Shown here piece after piece: positions 55,563-64,000 of a stretch of 64,000 nucleotides of DNA (the stretch's first letter is position 1; the number at the start of each line of letters is the position of its first letter). This DNA is from Eurosta solidaginis (Eukaryota; Arthropoda; Insecta; Diptera; Tephritidae). A program made the position numbers and the translations under genes. Under the pieces are notes generated by a model. It did not search any database. It was given only the letters and a program-made list of their open reading frames with translations, and was not told where the DNA came from. Where the stretch lies: positions 188,789,477-188,853,476 of the forward strand of contig NC_090322.1 in NCBI RefSeq assembly GCF_040869045.1, given 5' to 3'.

Positions 55563-56839
55563 AAAAAAAAATTAAAATTATTACTAATAAAATTGATATA
55601 TTTTATGTTAATCCAACAATAACCACATAAGTATGTTTGTGTGCACATTTCTATAAGTTTATATCTACTTTAATAAGCTTTTAACAAATATGTATAGATT
55701 TTTTCATTTGAAATCGATCAATTATTAGAATAAGTACTAATCTATTTGTATTAATATGGAACAACTGATACCGTTTTATATGAGGCGACCTTCTAAAAGT
55801 GTTTTTTGTTGTTCAAAATCTTAAGATTTAAGGACCGTTAAGTACCGATCGATATCGAAATTTTCGGTTTCTCCGTGGTTACAGAAGCTTAGCCCGTCAG
55901 TTAAGTGCAAGCAAAACGTATAAACAAAATTCATCTGTTTTGTTGGTTTTCGTGTATTTTTGCGATATGCTCTACAAAATATTCACAATTATCAATTTAG
56001 CGGGTGTTGGTCAATCTGTGTTTGTGAAAATGTCAAATGAAGCTTTCTGATAGTTTGCTATTCTCCATTTGAATTCTTACTTAACTAGAGATTGTGAAAA
56101 CGGCTCCTAACCATTCTAAACAATGAGGGGTGGCCTGCAAATGCTTCCTTTTCAACTTCTTAATCGTTTTTCAAAATATGGACCCACTGCTGGGAATAGC
56201 GTCTATTACGACTGCCTCATTATTAAATCCCATCACAGAAAGGGAATAACGGAAAGACGAATTGGAAAAGTTACTTTTCATTCCCTAAAAAAGTAAGCTC
56301 GTGGTGCTTAAAGTCCCGTACGTCCCGACATAATCAACAATATATGTAACTCAAAAAAATTAGACGTATTATAACAAAACTAACTAAAGATAATAATCCT
56401 CTTTTGAATGATTAAATTTCTAAAGCGGCAATGTAAGATTTTAAATTTAAGATGTGAACGTTTAAATTTATTTAAGATTAAAATAGAAATCAGTTTAAGG
56501 GGTTTTCGTATACATTAGAGCAACATATGCTTAACTAAATATATACACTTGCACATAAAAATGCAAAATTCCGTTCATATCATATATGTTTGTATGTCAT
56601 GTTATACCTTCAAACCTAATTTAAATAAGTTTAACGTCAAATGACAGGTGTTTTGGATGCAAATGTTCATAAAATACCGTCAAATTGATGGCGGTAGAGT
56701 AATTTTTCCATTATTATCAAACATTTACAAATCGAATAGGTTTAATTTTAAACAACGTTATATATACTTTCTCAAGAAACTTATTTAAATAAGAGTCATC
56801 TTTTACAAAATCAAGCAAAGATGATAAGCAAATTTCCAT
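55563..56839. other. AT-rich, no recognised gene
   Basis: Unique AT-rich DNA; no motif identified. Confidence 0.4.
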
Positions 56840-57062
56840 GAGGAACTTGGGGACGCAAAAGCCTCGCTGCTAAATATGCGTATAATATAAGTTTCAGGAT
56901 GGCCTAGAATGGTACAATGTGCTCATATTAAATCGTTCCTGAGATGGTTGGGTTGGTAATATAGGGATGCTTGTTACTGAAGCGAGACGGATTTATACAT
57001 GGCAAAGGACCATCAACATCGATAACACTCAGGGAGTGCCTTTTTCGCTACAACAACAACCC
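56840..57062 (+). repeat. CAA-tailed SINE, degenerate copy
   Basis: Blocks in order: CATGAGGAACTTGGGG, ATTAAATCGTTCCTGAGATG, GGCAAAGGACCATCA, CATCGATAACACTC, then CGCTACAACAACAAC. It keeps the tail but only the second half of the element. Confidence 0.7.
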
Positions 57063-57475
57063 CTACATCAATTTGGGGCATGTAAATGTAATTTTTAGAC
57101 TGCAATTGCGAAAATTGGCCTAATATATCGGCTTTTTTGCTTGAAAAACTTAAGGCATTTAATCTAATATATAGTACAGGTAAATATAAAGAGATAAAAG
57201 AATTTCGTTAGCTGAATGATATGTCACCCTGTCTTGGCTCCCAGTTTCAAAACATTTTCAAACCACATAAGATAACGGTAGCTACTAATATTTTGTCGAC
57301 AATCGCATACCTCCTCTAGTTTTTTAAGGTATGCGCGATGTTGTGTATCTGTCCAACTATCAAGTCAAATGTAAAAGATATATATTAATATTATTACTAT
57401 TTATTTAATGGTTTGGGATAATAAATTAACCTCACCAATGTTAAAAACGCACTAGCGAAAAAGGCCATCAGCTTA

Positions 57476-58010
57476 CAGAAAGCCTTACAATCGCTGTTAA
57501 TAATGTAAACAGGCCCAAGCCCCCAGATCGATGAGCTTTGTAACAAAATAAACAGCTATCTCCCTGATCTCTCCAGTTTCTTCGCCTCGCGAAATCATCG
57601 GCGACCTTATTTACAACATGGACGCGCCAAATGTCAACAATATTGAACATTCATGTCGATGGCACTACGCTACCGACTGCCTTACACCCCAAAATCTTGG
57701 TTGTGACACTCGATCAGGATCTACATTTTGGAGAGCATGTACCGCAATTATACAGAAAATCCAGAGCCATAATAAAATCCTCAAATCTCTTGCCGGCAGT
57801 ACTTGGGACAATGATAAAGTAACGCTCTATATCACTTACAAAGCAATTGGCTAACCGATTGCATGCTACACGTCCTCGATATGGTCGCCAAGCCTAAAGG
57901 CTATTCACTGGAAGAAAATACAGGCCTGCCAAAATACTGCCCTCAGAACAGCTACGGGTTGTCTTCTTATGTCGCCAGAATACCATCTACATAATGAGGC
58001 GAGAATACTC
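57476..58010 (+). pseudogene. Jockey-type LINE middle fragment
   Basis: Matches the thumb and after-thumb of the 25765 copy: LNIHVDGTTLPTALHPKILV at about 57640-57700, then TLDQDLHFGEH, NKILKSLAGSTWDNDKVTL at about 57773-57828, and TATGCLLMSPEYHLHNEARI at about 57945-58005. Frames change twice. It ends where the sequence switches to unknown DNA. Confidence 0.78.
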
Positions 58011-59013
58011 TCTCCGTCTTTTCATTGCAATAGCTGGTCGTCCCACTTTTCAGCTAAATCGGACCGTCATCATAACTAATACTAGCATCGGCTGCCCTGT
58101 ATTTCATCAAGTTAAAGTTGCTGATGCCGGAATGCTCTCCGTTCCCACAACGTTCGTTGGTCACCTCGCTGTCATACCCCTGCACAGCTGTTTACGCCCT
58201 GATACTCCCACTGTTTGTACCGTCCGGATCGTCGCAGCTCTGAGGCTACTTTTGCGGTAATTTTCTCAGTTACTGCCGGCCATATATCATAACTTTGCAG
58301 TCCCTCCACCCTCTCGCTCGCCACTCATTTCATGAGAAAAGCTTCTGACTTTTTAAAAGTTAAAAACTTTTATATGTCGGTGCACATAAAAAACGAGGTT
58401 ATTATTCAGAATATTTGTGTAACATTTACTTGACCTTGGATTAACTGAGTGCTACCGAAGCTTTCCACAAACCCCACAAATTGTTAGGGCTTGGAGTTAT
58501 TCAATGAAATTGGACTAGTCATGGACCACCGTTTCCAGACATTAAAGCACTCCCTGTTATAGCATTTTATTTTGGAGCACCCAATCAAACAATTTAAAAA
58601 TAAAAACCCTCTTCAGAATTTGTATTCAAAAGCCCTCTATCCCACAATTTGATTAAAGGGTACCCTATTTCAATTTAAGATAGACTTGAGTACCAAGAGC
58701 TCGTAAACATAAAAGTGTTTTAAGATTAACTTGAGCTCCCTTAGGGGTTGAAGTTACACAACAACAGCGGCAAAAGAAACAAAAAAATATGGGTCTATTT
58801 GAGAAGAACTTCTTCGGCTTCTTATGAGGAACAACCGACTATACCGAAAAATTATTGTTTCATTATCGGATCATTATTTTCGAAATAACGGTTTATCACA
58901 GAGTCATCGTATTTTCGTTGGTTTCTAATCTGCTTCTTATCAACGTGTATTGCACATGTGTCGAAATCTGTTCCATGGAATCTGAGTAAAAGACAGATAA
59001 CTTCTCTGTATCA
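58011..59013. other. Unassigned
   Basis: 58011-58330 is GC-richer and frame-open on plus (88 codons) but its translation is not recognisable. The remainder is AT-rich. Confidence 0.3.
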
Positions 59014-59130
59014 TATCGATATCTAATCGATAAAAAAAGTAACTTTCCGAAAACATATCTATTTCCTTTTTTATTACATACCGATAACTTTTTGATATAC
59101 AACCGACAACTTTCCGATAAAAAACCGATA
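59014..59130. promoter_or_regulatory. Cluster of CGATA words (BEAF/DREF-like sites)
   Basis: CGATA starts at 59017, 59028, 59092, 59115 and 59126. The first lies in a TATCGATA palindrome (59014-59021). Clustered CGATA is the known recognition pattern of the fly boundary factor BEAF-32, and TATCGATA that of DREF. Expected chance density is far lower, but function is inferred only. Confidence 0.3.
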
Positions 59131-59639
59131 GATTTCGTTCCTTCCATTGCCTTTTCTTGCCTTGTTTTGATCTTTCAACTGTGACGATAACCAAAAGCGT
59201 CGTTATAATCATACACATCATTGTCGACATTGTTATTGTACTGCTATTTTTGTTCCTCCTGCCCATCGTATTTCGTTCTTTTGTGAAAATTGTTGCCTGC
59301 TCGCAGCGCAAAAGTGTTCCACTTTTACCCTGCACAAAATGACGGTGTGGCAGTGTAGTCCTGCTAAATAAGCTGATCGTAAAAATGTATTTCCGTTTTT
59401 AATTTTTAGCGAAGAAAATTAAAATATAGGCAATAATTGCGAATGCATTTTTATTATCATTGACAGCGCGTTTGTGAAAATCAGCTGATGTACGGGGTAC
59501 CCATTTGTGTTTTTTCCATGCACTATAAATGTTGAAAATTTTCTGGGGTAGGAGCAACTCTATTAAGATTTTACCATTTGCTTTGGCAACAATTTGTTTC
59601 AGAAAAGAAAACGCTATAAGTATAGCATGAAACTCGAAA
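59131..59639. other. No recognised feature
   Basis: Opposed frames of 61 codons (plus) and up to 131 codons (minus, over 58940-59335) overlap here. Neither has a recognisable domain. Confidence 0.3.
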
Positions 59640-59960
59640 ATTGTAAGCTCTTGAAAGATAGATATAGATCCACCAATTATATACTGAAATGATCAAGATG
59701 GCGAGCAGGGTTGAGTCCGTCTATCTATCTGTCAGTCTGTCCATTTGACTGTTTGAACGCAAACTAGTTCCTCAGTTTTTAAGATATCTTGCCTTGAAAT
59801 TCGGTGAGCGAGTATATCCGATTAATCATTTATCGTAATCGACCGGATCAGACCACTATAGCCTATGTATATCTCTCATACATCTTCTTTTTGCCGTCTG
59901 ATTAGTTTCTGAACTTTGAGTTTAATTTTAATTTCTGAGTTTTGACTTCTGCATTTTGCG
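59640..59960. repeat. Family B fragment
   Basis: CTGTTTGAACGCAAACTAGT, AAGATATC and TCGACCGGATCAGACCACTA match 42770-42890. Both termini are missing. Confidence 0.6.
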
Positions 59961-60012
59961 ATTCTGAAAAAAAGGATCTAAGTAATAATTTTTTTTGTTA
60001 TATATTTTTTTT

Positions 60013-60449
60013 TAATTATAATAGAAGAAAGAAAAAATTTAGACAACTGCCGAAGCTCGTTGCATAAATCCATTTCGGGAACTGCTAAATTCCTTCACTG
60101 CTAAATTCATTCATCCTTCAAATCAGTAGACCGATATAACAACAAAATTTTTAATATATCCCAGAGCACGGGGAAAAAGTGTCAATAGATATGACATTAT
60201 GGCATCATTGACATCAAGTCCAATTTTCACATCGTTTCTGCAACAGATGTCGCAGCGCTGTGAAAATCAATTGGCAAGAAACAGGATAGAAGTAGATATA
60301 ATAAAGACAAACAAATAACCTCTGTGATAGTTGAATGGTTATAGAAACGGCGCCTAAACGTTACCGATGGAGGAATTTAGCAGTTCCCGAAATGGATCTA
60401 TACAACGAGCTTTGGCAGTTGTTTACATTTTTTTCTTCTATTCTAATTA
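60013..60449. mobile_element. MITE or foldback element with 80-bp inverted ends
   Basis: The left end (60013-60093) and right end (60372-60449) are inverted copies. Shared text includes CAACTGCCRAAGCTCGTTG and CCATTTCGGGAACTGCTAAA. Outer bases are TAATTATAATAG and, inverted, TAATTAGAATAG. The 280-bp interior has no coding frame. The duplication is ambiguous in AT-rich flanks. Confidence 0.8.
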
Positions 60450-60520
60450 AACAACTTTTTCACTTAAGAAAAAATTTATCATAATAATAATGATAAAATA
60501 ATTATTGTTAAGCCTCGAGC

Positions 60521-60680
60521 TCAATTCGAACCCGGGATCTAAATAATGTTTTCTGAAAAAATTTTTTTCTGAATTTTTGTTTTCTGAATTAATGAAAGAA
60601 CCATCATATTGAAATTAATCTGATTCGTAGAGTAGAGGATAATAAACGCAGCTAAGTGCTATAACCAGATGCCGTATAAA
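60521..60680 (-). repeat. Possible second tRNA-type SINE with separated boxes
   Basis: On minus, TGGTTATAGCAC (60667-60656) resembles a polymerase III A box and GGTTCGAATTGA (60532-60521) a B box, preceded by GATCCCG as in many tRNA arms. The boxes are about 120 bases apart, too far for a functional promoter. AT-rich text between them looks like an insertion. Confidence 0.3.
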
Positions 60681-61005
60681 ACTGGTGCGTCATTGCGGGA
60701 ACGCTGATTAGAAGATAACGGCATTGAAATTATAAGCCATTCTTAGTATACAAGATGAGTAGTGATGACAGGTATACCATATTAAAAAAAAATGGCAAAA
60801 TCATAAAGTCGGGAAAGCTGCCGGAGTTTCACAAAATGACGCTAAAAAGGATTTGAACAACTTTTCACCTTGTTAACACTAATATTTACTCATGTCAAAA
60901 GCCGTGGTTACAATTAAACATAAAAATATTACAAACTTACTATAACTAGAAGGTTACATTTTTGTTTAAGGTCTAACCATCATATCTGGAAAGCTAACTT
61001 AATCG

Positions 61006-61947
61006 CGGTGGAAAGCGGTGTACGGCAGGGTTGCGTACTCTCTCCGCTTTTGTTCATCGTGGTATTGGATGAAATTATGAGGCGTGCGACAACCGGAAGG
61101 CATGGAATACAGTGGACACCTTTCGGTCAGTTAGACGACTTAGAGTATGCAGACGATGTCTGTATGCTAAGTAACAGAGGCACAGACCTACAATATAATT
61201 TAGAAGCCGTGGACAGATACGCCAAAAGGGCCGGGCTAAGTATCAATACCGACAAAACAAAAATCATAAAATGCGGTTATAATGTTTCAGCAAGACCAAC
61301 AATTTTCACTGTCGGTGGAAACGAAATTGAATGTGTAGAATCCGCAGTTTATCTCGGCAGTATTATCTCCAATAGAAGCGGTGCGGATGAGGACGTTACA
61401 TCCCGCATAAATAAAGCAAGAGCGGCTTTCGGCCAACTGACAGAAGTATGGAGGTCCAGTCATATATCACTGAAAACTAAGATGCGACTATTTAATTCAA
61501 ATGTTAAGTCAGTGCTCTTTTATGCTTGTGAGACGTGGAAAAGTTCAAGCTTAATTGAGAAGCGCCTGCAAGTTTTTATTAATAAATGCCTACGCCGAAT
61601 CTTGAAAATTCGATGGCCCGAAACAATAACAAACGACGAATTGTGGCGAAGGACAAGCCAAACAAAGGCAGCCACAGAAATTGCAAAACGCAAGTGGTCG
61701 TAGATTGGACACTCGATTAGTAGGCCTCCAGACAATATAGCAAGGCAAGCACTGCGGTGGAACCCGCAGGGAAGCAGAAGACCCGGGGCGCCAGCGAAAA
61801 CCTGGCGTAGTACTGTCGATAAGGAATTGGAAGATGCAGGTTACACGTGGAATGATGTCACGAGGATAGCACCAAATAGAATAAGATTCAAATCGGTTGT
61901 CGAGGCCCTATGCTCCATTAGGAGTTAAGGAAGGAAAGAAGAAGAAG
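61006..61947 (+). mobile_element. 5'-truncated RTE-like LINE with 10-bp target duplication
   Basis: AACTTAATCG at 60996-61005 and again at 61948-61957 flanks the insert. It begins inside the polymerase domain, carries the rest of ORF2, and ends in a GAAG-rich tail (GGAAAGAAGAAGAAG). Truncation at the 5' end and a short purine tail are the normal product of incomplete target-primed reverse transcription. Confidence 0.85.
61008..61925 (+). pseudogene. RTE-like ORF2 C-terminal half, one stop
   Basis: Starts in frame at VESGVRQGCVLSPLLFIVVL, with no ATG. Then comes the active site LEYADDVCMLSNRG at about 61140-61180, the thumb (AGLSINTDKTKIIKCGYN, VYLGSIISNRSGADEDVTSR), and the C-terminal block FYACETWKSSSLIEKRLQVF, RRILKIRWPE and EIAKRKWS. 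TAG at 61701-61703 replaces the usual tryptophan of the RKWSW block. The same frame then continues with IGHSISRPPDNIARQALRWN and NPQGSRRPGAPAKTWRS to about 61925. The single stop makes this the freshest LINE coding region in the window. Confidence 0.85.
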
Positions 61948-61960
61948 AACTTAATCGACT

Positions 61961-62282
61961 TGGCGGCCGCATTGGTGTGGTGATAGCGTGTTCCGCCTAC
62001 CACCCCGCAGATCCTGGGTTCGCGCCCCAGACAAGCCAACACCGAAAATTTAGAAAGTTTTTTTTTTCAATTAGAAAAAAGTTTTTCTAAGCGGGATTAC
62101 CCCTCGGCATTGATTTGGCAAACACTCCATTCTGCTATGAAAAGCTTCTCAGTGAAACAGTATAAAACATGTAGGTTCCGTCCCGTCATTTTTTGGGAAA
62201 AATTAAAAGAAGCACGACGCAAATTAGAAAAACTCGGGCTGAAATCTCTTTGTAGTTTATCGCGCCATACATTTATTTTTTT
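61961..62282 (+). mobile_element. tRNA-derived SINE with perfect 13-bp duplication
   Basis: Head GGCGGCCGCATTGGTGTGG, A-box region TGGTGTGGTGATAGCG, B box GGGTTCGCGCCCC, body blocks as in other copies, TTTATTTTTTT tail. AACTTAATCGACT flanks it at 61948-61960 and 62283-62295. It inserted exactly at the 3' junction of the RTE LINE. The B box is intact. Confidence 0.9.
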
Positions 62283-62295
62283 AACTTAATCGACT

Positions 62296-62804
62296 AAAAT
62301 TTAACATTTTATTCAAATTTTGGAATGTTTTGGGCAGTTTCTGTACATTTCCACAAACTCTTGGAAAGAATCAAAAAGCATTTCGAACATTAGTTGCGCT
62401 ATTTTAAGTTTCAAGTTTTTCGAAATCTTTTTATTCATTACTTTTCATGATAGATCCAGAAGTATGCCATTTTAAGCTCTGTCCGTGACAGACAGATCAA
62501 AAACTTAATCTAGTTAATAGCAGTGAAAAATTATTTCAATAATGAAGTTAATTTTTTAAATTCTACTGGCTCATTCCATTTCAAGACACCCGGTCCGCGC
62601 AGGACATGATTTTTGATTTCGATGAAATTTTAATATGTTGTTCTTTGGTAAAAATAATGAAACACGTGTTGTTTTTTGTTGCCTAAAAAAATTTTTTTTT
62701 CGGATTTAGCGGTAATTGAATTCCTTAAAATGCAGTCTGTATTTTATTAACCTATTTTTTCAACTGTCAATAACTTTGTCAAAAATTAACCGATTCTCAC
62801 GGGG
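62296..62804. other. AT-rich, no recognised feature
   Basis: Unique sequence before the GC-rich LINE region. Confidence 0.4.
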
Positions 62805-64000
62805 GTTAAGATACTTGGCTTGGATATCATACGTGGTTCCAGGCTCTGGATCAGGGACTGGTATCAGTCTTAGACCGGCCATAGTGACGAATTGTCACAC
62901 GTGATTGGTTGTCACGTCCTGCACGAGGTGCCCCTGCTTCTACTGATAATGGCGGACCTAGAGAGGACAACTCGATAAAACCCGCACCCCTGAGTCATTG
63001 TGCCGAGCTCAGGGGAGGGAGGACCCTGTTAAGGGTCAAGATCGGTACTCAACGGTGACGAACCGGATTGTTAGGGACTTGATTTTGACTATGGATAGGA
63101 ATTGATGACTTTGGGCTGGTAGGTGCAGTATTCTGCCACCTTAGTAGGTCGGGGTGAAACCCTATCGAAATGGCTGGTAGGCTAATGCTGCACCTGCCCA
63201 CGTCCCGTTAAAACCGTGGCGGGCCTCAAGGTACGTTCCGGCTCCGTCGCCGTTAAGTTGGTGGTGTAGGTGCGGTTGAAGATTTTCCCGCTTTGCGTCC
63301 GGTCTGGCTCTGAACGCATTACTCATAAGGTAATGCGTCAACCCTCGCGTGGCCTCCCTGCGCAGCATAGATAACCACGGGACCGTTGAAGGGCGACTAC
63401 ACAATTGGCTCCGGATAGCGGCCTTGAGGGGGGACTTCTTAGAATGGATACGAAGACGAATAAAAAGGAGGGTAGGAGTGACGGAAAGTCGTTATGGTGC
63501 GAGGGACGCGACAGGTGCGGAGAGTGCTACGAAGCAGGTCGCCGCCAGCCGGGAAAGCTCCCGGCGGGTCAAAAGGGCTGATCAGACGGATCAGCGCAGG
63601 GGTTTGGTTTCAAACCCCGTAGGTACGGGTAGTTCGGGTAGTGGAGGGGTGTCGAAACCGACACCCAATGTAGGCCCATATGGAGCTGTGACAGGGAAAG
63701 GCAGAGGTCCGGCGAATGCGACGGACCAGCCCAGTACTAGTAAGGAAGCACTGTCGCGAGGAGCTTTCCCAACGGGAGCCCTAGGGTCGAAGCCTGCCGG
63801 GAAAGGTAGGCGATCGACGCCGCGTAGGAAAGCTCTGGGTGATCGGCGCCTAGCTGAGAAGATCTTGGAGCGCTACGGCGGAAGGGATGCAGCTCAGATA
63901 TCTGAGAAGCAATCCCGGACGCTGGAGTGGGCCAGGAGCATCGTAGCTTGCGACGACCACACACCGGTATCGAACGATGCGGGTGAGCAGCAGGGTTTGG
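62805..64000 (+). mobile_element. GC-rich LINE 5' region, runs off the window
   Basis: GC content rises sharply at about 62805 and stays high to the end. The first 530 bases have no long frame and look like a LINE 5' untranslated region with internal promoter. A gag-like ORF1 follows. ORF1 and the untranslated region recall the LOA/R1 group of fly LINEs; this is judged from general character, not from a match. The copy may be more complete than the others, as it is not visibly truncated at its 5' side. Confidence 0.6.
63334..64000 (+). CDS. LINE ORF1 (gag-like), open to window end, lacks an ATG
   Basis: 222 codons open on plus between TAA at 63331-63333 and the window edge. No methionine codon occurs anywhere in them. 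Text includes HNWLRIAALRGDFLEWIRRR, a Gly/Ser/Pro-rich low-complexity middle (GTGSSGSGGVSKPTPNVG), the basic stretch KGRRSTPRRK, and a helical segment RRLAEKILERYGGRDAAQIS with EKQSRTLEWARSIV. A different frame has ATG at 63444 and reads MDTKTNKKEGRSDGKSLW before stopping at about 63582. Either one indel near 63500 split the two parts, or initiation is not at ATG. ORF1 proteins of this LINE group bind the element RNA. Confidence 0.6.

Noticed and set aside
59157..59342. Plus frame MPCFDLSTVTITKSVVIIIH and its antisense partner as a membrane protein gene
   Set aside because: Only one hydrophobic run, both strands open, no start context or homology that I can recognise.
62805..63330. Ribosomal DNA, because of GC richness next to an R1-like element
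   Set aside because: No rRNA sequence was recognised; the segment reads as LINE untranslated region leading into ORF1.
1..64000. CRISPR array or bacterial operon features
   Set aside because: No regularly spaced direct repeats with unique spacers, no operon-like gene packing; repeats and retroelements are those of an insect genome.

Overview
This window looks like AT-rich, repeat-packed nuclear DNA from a true fly, most probably a tephritid fruit fly. The basis is the AT-rich unique sequence, the mixture of Jockey-, RTE- and RNase H-type LINEs with a tRNA-derived SINE, and abundant non-coding repeats with Helentron-like termini. The species-group call is inference from familiarity; nothing in the sequence proves it. 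I find no intact ordinary host gene, no rRNA, no functional tRNA gene and no CRISPR array. Nearly everything I can name is a mobile element or the remains of one.

Layout. 1-7.6 kb: non-coding repeats (family A), a DNA transposon with an 8-bp target duplication, and a broken Ty3/gypsy pol fragment sitting inside a family A copy. 8.6-15.7 kb: a decayed Jockey LINE split by a TIR element, the tail of an RNase H LINE, a second RNase H LINE fragment and a 16-bp minisatellite. 16.8-17.2 kb: a possible host promoter. 18-22.3 kb: two RNase H LINE copies, one split by two different SINEs, each with its own target duplication. 25.1-28.3 kb: a MITE and a Jockey LINE split by a CAA-tailed SINE. 28.6-29.1 kb: a decayed multi-membrane-segment protein. 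29.7-41.2 kb: SINEs, LINE tails, family A copies, a Penelope-like element with a GIY-YIG nuclease domain, and a tandem repeat of about 140 bp. 42-44.7 kb: a possible host exon, a family B repeat and unrecognised frames. 44.8-54.1 kb: the most unusual part. 54.5-62.3 kb: RTE and Jockey remnants, two TIR or SINE-like elements, and an RTE LINE with a SINE at its 3' junction. 62.8-64 kb: a GC-rich LINE 5' region whose ORF1 runs off the window.

The 44.8-52.2 kb segment holds repeat units with a period of about 1.36 kb, in opposite orientation on either side of a 1.57-kb spacer. Each fuller unit carries a TATA box and initiator, a short exon encoding a canonical signal peptide, an exon-like block encoding a two-cysteine-type peptide segment, and a third acceptor-led exon-like block. 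I read it tentatively as a decaying tandem cluster of small secreted-peptide genes. Left-arm copies have lost their start codons. The best right-arm copy has an intact signal exon but a 2-nt shift in exon 2.

Insertion order is readable in several places: SINEs inside LINEs, a LINE junction reused by a SINE, a Penelope element and a gypsy fragment inside family A repeats. The window is therefore a layered record of transposition rather than a set of cooperating genes.
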